From JBDKVA01 sp039679375 (lineage in GTDB: Bacteria > Bacillota > Clostridia > Acetivibrionales > DTU013), in the NCBI GenBank assembly GCA_039679375.1, contig JBDKVA010000091.1, forward strand, positions 1 through 44,218: a stretch of DNA of 44,218 bases, read 5' to 3'. The translations under genes were made by a program, and so were the position numbers. The notes under the pieces were generated by a model that was given only the letters and a program-made list of their open reading frames with translations, was not told the origin of the DNA and did no database searches. Below are positions 24,045 to 32,137 of this stretch, piece after piece. The stretch's first letter is position 1. Every line of letters begins with the position of its first letter.

Positions 24045-25076
24045 TCATGAGTTCATGAGCAATTCGACGACATACATCTCAAGTGCTTCATAATTCCTCT
24101 CTTCAACGCACTTTTTCTGAAAAGCATAGTCGAACTTTCTTGCTTTTTCCTCCAGCATTTTTACGATCTTCATGCTGTTTTCAAGGTGCTTGTAACATGC
24201 ATCGTCCCTCTGTGTTCTCATTGCTTTCACATCCAGACCGATATATTCTCCATGACTGCCGTAATTGTTTTCAACGAGAGCTTTGATCTGGTTGAATGCC
24301 TGGCGGAGGTTCTCGACGCCGAATGCCTTATCCTGATCATATTTCATTCCGTTCTGATCATTCAGGTGAACTCCCCAGAGTTTGCCGAATGCAAGGCCGA
24401 AAGCAATTTCATTTGCCGGATCCAGTCCCGCCAGGATTGCATGGGCGGATTCCAGAAGACCTCCGACTCTTGAAGGATCGGCTGTTGCAGCGGATATGCC
24501 CATTACATGGCCTATAGTCGGGCAAAAGCTCCTGTCTATCGGTTCATTTGGCTTCGGCTCAATCAAAACCTTGATTTTTTTATCATATTCCAGCATTTTG
24601 TTAATTGCTTCGATTAACCGCTTTACACCTTCAATTGCGCTTTTGCTTTCCGCGCACAGAGTTCCTTCCCTTGCAAGCCAGAGCACGATCTTATCACAGC
24701 CCAGCTCGTTTGCGATATCTATGGAGCGGTATGCCCTCCACATCGCAAATTCGCGATCCTCCCTGCTATTGGACGTAAAGCCACCATCCGCCGTTCTATA
24801 ATCCTCCCAGAGCCTTGGCGCTACAAATTCTGCAGCCATACCCTGGTTGCCCAGAATTTTCCTGACGCCTTTTGCCTTCTCCCTTATCTGCGTATCGGTA
24901 AGACCGTTCATATCGGGCACCGCATCGTCATCATGGAATTGCACTGCGTCAAAGCCCATCCTTTTGAAGGTTTCCACCTTCTTTTCAAAAGGGATTTTTT
25001 TTCTGACTGCCGGCCCAAACGCATCCGCACCTTCGTGGACGTTCCAGGGCCCCGCTGAAAATTTGAATTGTGACAT
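24045..25076 (-). CDS. Xylose isomerase-family protein with altered metal ligand
   Basis: The 343-residue TIM-barrel protein carries most of the xylose isomerase active site as remembered for the Streptomyces-type enzyme. This includes His48 in FHDDD, Glu173 and Lys175 in IEPKPNEP, Glu209 and His212 in LLESAH, Asp247 and Asp249 in KYDQD, and Asp282 in GLDVKA. At the position where that enzyme has a metal-binding Asp (HIDLNGQ), this one has His237 (GVHLNDQ), and a new Asp240 lies three residues on. It may therefore isomerise a different aldose. It is the last gene of the minus-strand operon starting at 31915. AAGGAGGT precedes the ATG by six bases. Confidence 0.85.
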   Translation of the reverse strand: MSQFKFSAGPWNVHEGADAFGPAVRKKIPFEKKVETFKRMGFDAVQFHDDDAVPDMNGLTDTQIREKAKGVRKILGNQGMAAEFVAPRLWEDYRTADGGFTSNSREDREFAMWRAYRSIDIANELGCDKIVLWLAREGTLCAESKSAIEGVKRLIEAINKMLEYDKKIKVLIEPKPNEPIDRSFCPTIGHVMGISAATADPSRVGGLLESAHAILAGLDPANEIAFGLAFGKLWGVHLNDQNGMKYDQDKAFGVENLRQAFNQIKALVENNYGSHGEYIGLDVKAMRTQRDDACYKHLENSMKIVKMLEEKARKFDYAFQKKCVEERNYEALEMYVVELLMNS

Positions 25077-25099
25077 ACGATTACCTCCTTATAATGTTA

Positions 25100-25150
25100 G
25101 GGGACACACCTCAACAGGCAGCAAGCCTCTGGTGTCTGAGGAATGTCCCC
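25100..25150. repeat. REP-like nested hairpin
   Basis: GGGGACA (25100-25106) pairs with TGTCCCC (25144-25150), CCTCA (25109-25113) with TGAGG (25137-25141), and an inner AGGC with GCCT. The nested stem and the GGGGACA termini resemble REP elements mobilised by Y1 (RAYT) transposases in Clostridia. It lies between two genes of the sugar operon. Confidence 0.6.
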
Positions 25151-25156
25151 TTTGGA

Positions 25157-26317
25157 TTAAATTTTTACCCACTGCTTTGTTTCATTGCTCTTGAGTATTG
25201 CTTCGGTAATCCTGATCATGTAGTGGCCGTCCTCAAATGTTGCAAAATCACACAGATCTGTGCCCGGAACCTTTCTGTCCCTTATAAAGCCGTAGTAGCT
25301 GCCGATATTGTTTTTCAGCGCGTCATTCCAGCCTTCGGGATGACCTGCCGCCAGGTAGGTATATTGCCTGGCTTCGGGAGTCATCAGGTTCGGATTGCGC
25401 ATGACAATGCTGTTGTCCCTGTCCCGGAAACCCATCCACATCCGGTCGGCTGTTTCCTGGTTCCAATGCAGGGATGCCTTTGTCCCGTCAATCTCAATAT
25501 CGAGGAAGCACTTTCTACCGGCGCTTACCTCCGAGGCATAAAATACGCCGTGCGCTCCGTTGTCCATCTTGATCAGCACCGCGCCCCAATCTTCCGTCCT
25601 GACTACCTTATCCTCATACTCTGCATTGGCGTTCACCGAGAAGGTCTCCACCTGGCCTTTGGCTTTTTTCCGCACGGGAATGGTGGTTACCAGGTCGGAG
25701 CATACCTCAGTGATTTTGGCGCCTGTGATCGCCTGTACCGCATCCATCCAGTGGGAGCCAATATCGGCAACACATCTGGATGGCCCGCAGAACTCAGGCT
25801 CGATCCTCCAATTGTAGTCGGTTTCATACAATAGCCAATCCTGAAGATATGAACCATGAACAAGCTTCGGCGTACCGATTTCCCCATTTTTAATTTTGTT
25901 TTTCATTTCCTGCACCAGTGGATTCATACGGTAGTTGAAGTTCACTCCATGGACGATATTTCTATTTTCATTAAGAAGCTTCAGCATATGGGCTGATTCT
26001 CCGCTGTTTCTCGCCAGAGGCTTTTCGGAAAATATATGCTTGCCTGCACGGATGATTTTTTCGTTGACTTCCCTGTGGAGATTGTTAGGAGTGCAGTTGT
26101 GTACAACATTAATTTCAGGGTCGGCAAGAAGCTCATCCACTGTTTTGAAGCATTTCGGGATAAAATAATCCCCGGCCTTTCTTTTGGCTAACTCGTAGTT
26201 TACATCCGCTACTGCAGTGAGTTCGGCAAACCCTATCCTGCGGACTGCTTCAATATGACTGACGCCAATAAAACCCATTCCAACGATTCCTGCCTTTATT
26301 TTTTCCACTTCATCCAC
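25157..26317 (-). CDS. Gfo/Idh/MocA family sugar oxidoreductase
   Basis: The 386-residue protein has an N-terminal Rossmann fold with GIVGMGFIG (10-18), the conserved EKP (98-100) at the nicotinamide site, and the active-site stretch ADIGSHWMD with Asp185 and His189. Members oxidise or reduce sugars, cyclitols and glycosides with bound or free NAD(P). In this operon it lies next to a Hyi-like and a xylose-isomerase-like protein. Gfo/Idh/MocA enzymes and TIM-barrel isomerases also occur together in 3-keto-glycoside cleavage systems, so oxidation of a glycoside at C3 is a possible role (inference). It starts at GTG 26317, with AAGGA ahead of it. Only 9 bp separate it from the preceding gene. 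Confidence 0.92.
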   Translation of the reverse strand: MDEVEKIKAGIVGMGFIGVSHIEAVRRIGFAELTAVADVNYELAKRKAGDYFIPKCFKTVDELLADPEINVVHNCTPNNLHREVNEKIIRAGKHIFSEKPLARNSGESAHMLKLLNENRNIVHGVNFNYRMNPLVQEMKNKIKNGEIGTPKLVHGSYLQDWLLYETDYNWRIEPEFCGPSRCVADIGSHWMDAVQAITGAKITEVCSDLVTTIPVRKKAKGQVETFSVNANAEYEDKVVRTEDWGAVLIKMDNGAHGVFYASEVSAGRKCFLDIEIDGTKASLHWNQETADRMWMGFRDRDNSIVMRNPNLMTPEARQYTYLAAGHPEGWNDALKNNIGSYYGFIRDRKVPGTDLCDFATFEDGHYMIRITEAILKSNETKQWVKI

Positions 26318-26326
26318 CCCGTTCCT

Positions 26327-27085
26327 TTATGCTTTCAAATATTTCAATACATCGGCGAGAGACTGTTTATGGTCGTAGACCGGCCAATACTCAAGTCCGA
26401 AGAACCGGTCATATCCTGTGGCGTCGATTGCCTTGAGAATATTGCCGTAATGGCTTTCACCGCTGAAATGCTCATGCCTTCCGGGAACTCCTGCGGAATG
26501 GAAATGTCCGATGAAACGAATGTTTTTTGTAACGCTTTCGATGATGTTTCCCTCCATGATCTGCATGTGGTAAATATCATACAGAAGCCTCACATTGCTG
26601 CAGCCGACACTTTTCATGATCTCGAACCCCACATAGGATGAATCCAGGTAATATCCCTTATGGTCGACAAGGGAATTCAGGGCCTCGACATTTATGGTCA
26701 CATTTTCCTTTACTGCGATATCTGCAACTCTTTTGAGGTTTTCAATCAGTATATTTTTCTGCGAATCTGTCTTTCCTTCAACATCTCCGGATAGCGCAAT
26801 CAACGAATTGCAGCCCATTTCTTTTGCTAGAGCGATAGACTCTGCTACGTTTTTTACAACATCGTTCGCAGGACGGTTCATCCTTATGTCCCATGCATTC
26901 TTTACGCAGCATACGGCTACCTTGATATTGTTTTCAGCCGCAAGCCGCCCTATCTTTGCCGTATCACGCCCTGCAGGCTCCCAAAATTCGATTGCGTCAA
27001 ATCCGAGCTCCGCTGCCGCCTTGATCCTGTCATAAAAATCCATACCGGTTAGTACCGGCTCAATACATAATGAAAAATTCGCCAT
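26327..27085 (-). CDS. Hydroxypyruvate isomerase-like sugar isomerase/epimerase
   Basis: The 252-residue TIM barrel belongs to the AP-endonuclease-2/sugar isomerase superfamily. The metal site reads Glu134 (NVEALN), Asp170 and His173 (LLYDIYHMQ), His196 (GHFHSAG) and Glu232 (GLEYWP). The LYDxYHMQ and GHxH-A-PGRHE patterns are those of hydroxypyruvate isomerase (Hyi), but many sugar epimerases share them. In the operon it lies between the aminotransferase and the Gfo/Idh/MocA gene, so the substrate is probably a keto sugar. GGAGG precedes the ATG. Confidence 0.87.
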   Translation of the reverse strand: MANFSLCIEPVLTGMDFYDRIKAAAELGFDAIEFWEPAGRDTAKIGRLAAENNIKVAVCCVKNAWDIRMNRPANDVVKNVAESIALAKEMGCNSLIALSGDVEGKTDSQKNILIENLKRVADIAVKENVTINVEALNSLVDHKGYYLDSSYVGFEIMKSVGCSNVRLLYDIYHMQIMEGNIIESVTKNIRFIGHFHSAGVPGRHEHFSGESHYGNILKAIDATGYDRFFGLEYWPVYDHKQSLADVLKYLKA

Positions 27086-27104
27086 AGAGAATCGCCTCCT
27101 AACG

Positions 27105-28385
27105 TCATGCCAATACTTCCGCTACCTTGTTGATTGCCTTTGCAATCATGTCACAATCTTCATCTGTTAGCTGTGCAGGGATATCAAGGTGGATCACCCT
27201 GCTCAGGTACTCAATTGTTCTGGGATTCATGTCGGGAGAATACTCCACCGGTTTGCCCTTGTGATAGGGGCAGGTCCATGGACATCCTTCGGTTGACGGG
27301 GTTTTCTTTTCAAGGACATGCTTCCAGTGCGGATACATATGCCAGTCCGGGATCCCTGAATTAAATACGCCTGCTGCGTTGACGCCCTCTGCCTTGAGTG
27401 CTTCGGCAAAGGGTTGGACCTTATCTCTGCTGTCAAGGTAAAACATGATGCAAACGCCGACATCTCCTTCCGGGTCGTATACCGGCCTTACCTTGATTCC
27501 GTCTGTGTTTTTGATCAGGCTGATGATTTTCTTCTGATTCTTTCTCATCGCGGCAAGCAGCTTGTCAAGCCTGCCGAACTGTGCCAGCATAACTGCGCCA
27601 GTGAGCTCGCTCATCCTGTAGTTGACGCCGCAGAAAAGTTCGCCTTCATATCTCTGCTCTGCAAAACGGTCAGGTCTCCAGCAGGCTGCCGTATCGTGGT
27701 AACCCATACACCTGTCATAAAGTTTTTCATCATTGGTAACCACCATGCCGCCTTCGCCGGCGGTGATGATTTTGTGGTATTGGAAGGAGTAACAGCCGCA
27801 GTCGCCGAAGGTTCCAAGGTATTTACCCTTGTATGTGCCGCCCATAGCCTGTGCACAGTCTTCGATAACCTTAAGGCGGTGTTTTTCTGCGATTGCCATG
27901 ATCCGGTCCATATCGCATGGCACGCCTCTCATATGGACTACTACCATCGCCTTGGTCGCAGGGGTGATCTTCTTTTCGATATCGTCCGGGTCCATCGTTA
28001 GTGTTTCATCTATTTCACAGATGACGGGAATTGCTTTCGCTGAAACAATGGAGGCACAGGATGCAAAAAAAGTATAACCGGTAACGATGACTTCGTCGCC
28101 CGGGCCGATACCGCAGGCAACCAGGGATGTTATTAATGCGGATGTACAGGAATTGACTGCCAGGGCATATTTCGCCCCAACCTTTCGGGCAAATTTCAAT
28201 TCGAACTCTCTTACCTTTGAAGGATACTGCTCCGGCCCGTAATATCTGAAGAGATATTTACGGTCAAGCACTTCGAGAACTTGTTTTTTCTCTTCTTCAC
28301 CGATTTCGAGCCCTCCCGGATACATCGGCATATTTGGTGTGGTCTTTGCCTTGGGACCGCCATAAATTGCAAGTTTCTCACTCAT
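27105..28385 (-). CDS. DegT/DnrJ/EryC1/StrS aminotransferase-family protein
   Basis: The 426-residue PLP-dependent protein has the family landmarks: GDEVIVTGYTFFAS (96-109), Asp176 in EDCAQ for the pyridine nitrogen, and SFQYHKIITAGEGG with the PLP-binding Lys205. Members transfer an amino group from Glu or Gln to keto sugars, as in the StrS or NtdA reactions, or use PLP for sugar dehydration. It sits in what looks like a breakdown operon with a Gfo/Idh/MocA oxidoreductase, an arrangement that recalls NtdA/NtdC of kanosamine synthesis. Either amino-sugar formation or removal of an amino group is possible. No sugar nucleotide enzymes are adjacent. Confidence 0.92.
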   Translation of the reverse strand: MSEKLAIYGGPKAKTTPNMPMYPGGLEIGEEEKKQVLEVLDRKYLFRYYGPEQYPSKVREFELKFARKVGAKYALAVNSCTSALITSLVACGIGPGDEVIVTGYTFFASCASIVSAKAIPVICEIDETLTMDPDDIEKKITPATKAMVVVHMRGVPCDMDRIMAIAEKHRLKVIEDCAQAMGGTYKGKYLGTFGDCGCYSFQYHKIITAGEGGMVVTNDEKLYDRCMGYHDTAACWRPDRFAEQRYEGELFCGVNYRMSELTGAVMLAQFGRLDKLLAAMRKNQKKIISLIKNTDGIKVRPVYDPEGDVGVCIMFYLDSRDKVQPFAEALKAEGVNAAGVFNSGIPDWHMYPHWKHVLEKKTPSTEGCPWTCPYHKGKPVEYSPDMNPRTIEYLSRVIHLDIPAQLTDEDCDMIAKAINKVAEVLA

Positions 28386-28407
28386 GTGAACGACCTCCTC
28401 GAATTAT

Positions 28408-30453
28408 TTAATCCTTTTTATACATTTGGATAACGCCATAGACCTTTACTCCCGATAGATCAATATTCGCCTTTACACAGGTGCCGGATATTCTTTCAAG
28501 CTTGACTGCCCGCTTCTCATCGCCTAATTCAGGGCTCATGAATACAGCCTTTTCCCATGGTTTTCCGATTCCGCTGAATTTTATGATATACTCAAGGCAA
28601 TTTGAAGAACTTGAAGACTCTATATCCATGAGGACAGGAACCTTTGTTTCGCTGTCCTTTACTTCAGGATGCGGAACAGCTTTTAGCGCCCTATTCATGA
28701 TGTGCAGTACAATATTATCCCCGTAGGTTCTTAACCTGGCAGCCCACCTTTTATCTCCGGCTGTCTGCCCTATTCTGGGGACAATCCTTCCTGACTCGAT
28801 TAGATTGTTAAGGGCTTTTGTTCTGCTCTTAGCATCAATTATCACAAGGCCCGGATAATTTCCGGCCAGTAATTTACCGGAAAGAGGTATGCTTCGTTTG
28901 AAGCCCTTATCGTCATGTGTGCCGAACGGAAGTATGAGCCAGGCAGCGCCGCCTTGCTCGAGATACTCAAGTATGGCATTGTACTGTGCGTCGGATACGC
29001 AGCCCACACCGTCCAATATAATAGGGATAGTTTCACGCTTGAGCGTATCAGGGTCGGCGAGCTCATCCTTCCTGACCATACGGTAGCCCAGATTATGGTC
29101 CAGTAAAGTACCGGCCCATTCAGATACTTTATCCCAGTGTTCCATGCCGTTATTATCTCTCCAGCCGTTTTCCCTGCAGAACAGATTGCTTGCAAGGCGT
29201 ACGTCGGTTATGTCACGACTGTTCATATAGTCCAGATCACTATGCCTTAACTCCCAGTTGTTAAAGGAGCAGATAATCTCATGAGTTTCCATGGCATCCT
29301 GCGGTTCATCCTCAAGTCTTCCGGTAAGTGTGCTGATCCAGTTGCAGACACCCCAGAAACGGCTGATACACCAGCCTAGATACCCGCCTGCTTTATAAAT
29401 CGTATAGCTTAATGTTATAGCCGGAACATGACCCATCTTTTCTGCAATATCCTTCTGTTGCAGCGCCTCGGCGTCCGTTCTCCCCCAGTTTACCGAATCC
29501 ACGGTAAAGCCGCAATTCTCAAGCACCACCATATCAAGATTGTCGGTCAGCCTTTCAAGGTTAAGCCCGATTGAATTAAGAAATATAGGGCCGGTATTTG
29601 AACAGTCTGTCATAAGAGGTTTATTGCCTACTACCCTTTTAACCATTTTTACATGATCGGCTATTGAATCCACTTTCATCCTCAGCCAGTCTCTGAAGAC
29701 GGGATTTTCATAATTACCCCAGTAAAGCGGGTGACCGGACGTATCTCCCCAAAAACCTGCATCCCCGAAAGGAGGCAACTCATGCCCATAGTCCCTTAAG
29801 AACCGATCCCGGCAATATTTGCAGCAGCAGGTAGCCAGCCCCCCGTAATCGCACATATCATCGACCTGTATACCGTCATAAGGAACTTCTGCGGTAAGCC
29901 TTTTGAGATATTTTTCATGCATATCGAGAAAACCCGGATTATTATGACAAAACATCTCCGCCTGGTATGATGGTGTATACCCTCTGCTGCCATCGCGGAC
30001 ATCGGTCTCGCAAATATCATTGAACAGGTGGCCTTCATATTGGGCATATCGGGCGGAAACAGGGTCGTGATGCAATAATACATGGTGTCTGTTTTCGGAA
30101 TGCAGTTTTTTAAGGTCATTTATATCGCGGGGGCGCTGCACAAGATTGCAGGTGTAGTGATCAATAAATTTTATGCCGTATTTGTGCAGCTCTTCGCACA
30201 CATTTGCATAATACCCGTGTAACGAACCGAAATAGTTCGAGAAATCAAATCTGGGATGAAAGCCAAAGTTGATGGCAGTATCGATATTTGCCTTCGCGAA
30301 GCCCTCGGCACGTCTCTTTATTTTGTCGATGATCTTCTTTTCCGGCCAGAGAATATCCTCAATTGTGCACCACCAGCTGGCGGCTCTCCTTGGAATAAAA
30401 TATCCGTATTCCTTGTTTTGCCGAATTTCCTTTACAGATTCAGTAGCTATCAT
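28408..30453 (-). CDS. Putative glycoside hydrolase-like TIM-barrel protein
   Basis: The 681-residue protein has no signal peptide. The first half resembles the uncharacterised GHL/GH42-like barrels. It has an Asp-rich strand end IQVDDM (about 195-200) followed by a cysteine cluster CCCKYC (209-214), as in families where this loop binds zinc near the active site. A flavodoxin/GATase-like segment (about 475-560, with an ILEYLEQGGAAWLI motif) and a C-terminal beta domain recall the trimerisation and C-terminal domains of such enzymes. The catalytic acids cannot be assigned with confidence. GGAGGTG lies six bases before ATG 30453; an upstream GTG overlaps that site. It is the second gene of the minus-arm operon. 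Confidence 0.65.
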   Translation of the reverse strand: MIATESVKEIRQNKEYGYFIPRRAASWWCTIEDILWPEKKIIDKIKRRAEGFAKANIDTAINFGFHPRFDFSNYFGSLHGYYANVCEELHKYGIKFIDHYTCNLVQRPRDINDLKKLHSENRHHVLLHHDPVSARYAQYEGHLFNDICETDVRDGSRGYTPSYQAEMFCHNNPGFLDMHEKYLKRLTAEVPYDGIQVDDMCDYGGLATCCCKYCRDRFLRDYGHELPPFGDAGFWGDTSGHPLYWGNYENPVFRDWLRMKVDSIADHVKMVKRVVGNKPLMTDCSNTGPIFLNSIGLNLERLTDNLDMVVLENCGFTVDSVNWGRTDAEALQQKDIAEKMGHVPAITLSYTIYKAGGYLGWCISRFWGVCNWISTLTGRLEDEPQDAMETHEIICSFNNWELRHSDLDYMNSRDITDVRLASNLFCRENGWRDNNGMEHWDKVSEWAGTLLDHNLGYRMVRKDELADPDTLKRETIPIILDGVGCVSDAQYNAILEYLEQGGAAWLILPFGTHDDKGFKRSIPLSGKLLAGNYPGLVIIDAKSRTKALNNLIESGRIVPRIGQTAGDKRWAARLRTYGDNIVLHIMNRALKAVPHPEVKDSETKVPVLMDIESSSSSNCLEYIIKFSGIGKPWEKAVFMSPELGDEKRAVKLERISGTCVKANIDLSGVKVYGVIQMYKKD

Positions 30454-30472
30454 TTTGAACACCTCCGATTAT

Positions 30473-31915
30473 TTAATGCAATGTGCTGATGTTGGCTTCA
30501 AATTCCCTGATAATTCGGGCCATCTTTTCAATGACCTTACTGTCACACTTTTTTTGATTTCCTGTCTTGATGTATTCCTTCACTTTATCAGCGGCATTCC
30601 GGATTACATCAGGTGCTCCCGCCTCCCGCCAGCTGTCATAGTTTTTCACATTGGATACCTTGACTTCCCTGAATTCACCGCTTCTTAAATATTCGAACGT
30701 ATGATCCTCCATCATGAAGCTGCCTCTTGGTCCTACGGCATTGATGACTTCGGCCGCTATGGTGTTTTCATTGACTTCGATTCCTCTGTGAAGCCTTCTG
30801 ATGATACCGTTTATTTCGTCGTCAAGGACAAGCTGCTCCAGACTTATGGTGAGCCCTGTTGCGAACATACCCGAATTCATTATGACATCGTTGCCGGCGC
30901 AGATTGCGCACATGTTGCTGATGGTCCTTTCCCACGAATTCTGCTCGTCATGGGCATTTGCATCCGAATTGGGAGCGGTTGTATGGCTGGGCATATTGTA
31001 ATACCTTGCCATCTGGCATCCTGCAATCCTCAGCATGCTTGTTTCCGGACCGCCTATGATGGCATTCGTATATTTCATATCGTATGTAGTCCATGAACTT
31101 CCATAAATTACCGGCGCCCGGGGCCTCACCAGCTGGGATATCACGATCCCGGAAAGGACTTCGGTATTGTGCATGGTCAACAGCCCTGCAACGGCGTAAG
31201 GAGCGCTGATGCCGGACATAGGCTCCGGCAGCAGGTTCAGAGGGATACCCTCTTTTGAAACGTCAACCAGTGCGTCAACCGCTCCTTCCTCCCATAAAAG
31301 CGGGCTGGTGGGCGACAGCTGGCTGATGGCGGTCGGGCACTCCGATATATCGTCCCTGCCTGCGATCGCCTTCATAATCTCCATGATAGCTCTGTTTACA
31401 GTGCTGCTCTCGGTTGAAAAGAACAGCGGCTTTGTCGTATTTTCATATAAGGCTTTGACGGCATAGATCAGCGAGGCTTTGGGTGTAACGTCCTGAGGCA
31501 TTACAGGAACGCCCACGATATCGATATCCTGAAGCTTGTCGGAGATCAGCGCGAAATTCTCAACATCTTTTAAAGCAGAGGGTCTTCTTTCATTTGTTTC
31601 TGCATCAATGATGAATATGGCATTATGTCCGGATGCGCATTTCGGTATACCGTCGCCGATGGTAAATGCCTTATTGCCATTCCGGTCATATAGCTCAAAG
31701 GTTGCAGGAACTTTTGAAAGACATGCTTCGACGAGTTTTCGCGGCAGCCTCGCCACCTTTTTGTTGTAGTCTACCATAGCGCCGGAGCTGTTTAGCAAGT
31801 CTAAAACCTTTTTGCTTAAAATTTTTACGCCTGTGTTTTCAAGAATATTAATTGAAGCTTCATGTACCTGAATGATTTCATTGTCGGAAAGTACCTTGAA
31901 ATTTTGCAGAAGCAT
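30473..31915 (-). CDS. MttB-family (trimethylamine methyltransferase-like) protein without pyrrolysine
   Basis: The 480-residue protein matches the MttB superfamily over its whole length (N-terminal ILENTGVKILSKKVLDLL, central GIVISQLVRPRAPVIYG and ETSMLRIAGCQMARYYNMP, C-terminal glycine-rich part). The gene is read through without an in-frame TAG, so it is a non-pyrrolysine member, a group that includes glycine betaine and other quaternary-amine demethylases. Those work with a corrinoid protein and a reductive activator; neither is in the window. It leads an operon of sugar enzymes, which is unusual. GGGAGG lies seven bases before ATG 31915. The substrate may be a methylated sugar derivative (speculation). 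Confidence 0.87.
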   Translation of the reverse strand: MLLQNFKVLSDNEIIQVHEASINILENTGVKILSKKVLDLLNSSGAMVDYNKKVARLPRKLVEACLSKVPATFELYDRNGNKAFTIGDGIPKCASGHNAIFIIDAETNERRPSALKDVENFALISDKLQDIDIVGVPVMPQDVTPKASLIYAVKALYENTTKPLFFSTESSTVNRAIMEIMKAIAGRDDISECPTAISQLSPTSPLLWEEGAVDALVDVSKEGIPLNLLPEPMSGISAPYAVAGLLTMHNTEVLSGIVISQLVRPRAPVIYGSSWTTYDMKYTNAIIGGPETSMLRIAGCQMARYYNMPSHTTAPNSDANAHDEQNSWERTISNMCAICAGNDVIMNSGMFATGLTISLEQLVLDDEINGIIRRLHRGIEVNENTIAAEVINAVGPRGSFMMEDHTFEYLRSGEFREVKVSNVKNYDSWREAGAPDVIRNAADKVKEYIKTGNQKKCDSKVIEKMARIIREFEANISTLH

Positions 31916-31972
31916 ATCATTACCTCCCAAAGATCCTTTTAAGAGGATTTTATCTCTTTCCGCAGGGATATT

Positions 31973-32085
31973 CTTGATACGGATTCACGGGAAATGTGTA
32001 CAAAAATCAGATAATCAGATTTCATTCAATTGTTATGGCAGCGATACCTGACGATCGTACACATAGTACGTGAATCCAATACAAG
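31973..32085. promoter_or_regulatory. Mirrored operator pair in the divergent sugar promoter
   Basis: The pattern CTTG-N4-GGATTCACG-N4-ATGTGTAC occurs at 31973-32001 on the plus strand and, inverted, at 32057-32085. All 21 fixed positions are identical and all eight N positions differ. The two copies face each other across the 220-bp gap between the MttB-family gene and the alpha-galactosidase gene. This is what paired binding sites for one regulator of both arms would look like. The AraC protein at 36700 or the YesN regulator at 39432 are candidates. Confidence 0.65.
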
Positions 32086-32137
32086 AAAAATAAGAGTACG
32101 GATGATAAAATACTGCATGATATAATAGCAGTATAAT

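Noticed and set aside
25070..25834. Plus-strand gene of 254 codons
   Set aside because: It overlaps the Gfo/Idh/MocA gene and the REP-like hairpin in antisense; the minus-strand product has clear family motifs.
27414..28001. Plus-strand gene of 195 codons
   Set aside because: It is antisense to the DegT/DnrJ gene, whose conserved PLP motifs show that the minus strand is the coding one.
30473..31915. Pyrrolysine-containing MttB
   Set aside because: There is no in-frame TAG in the gene, so pyrrolysine is not used here.
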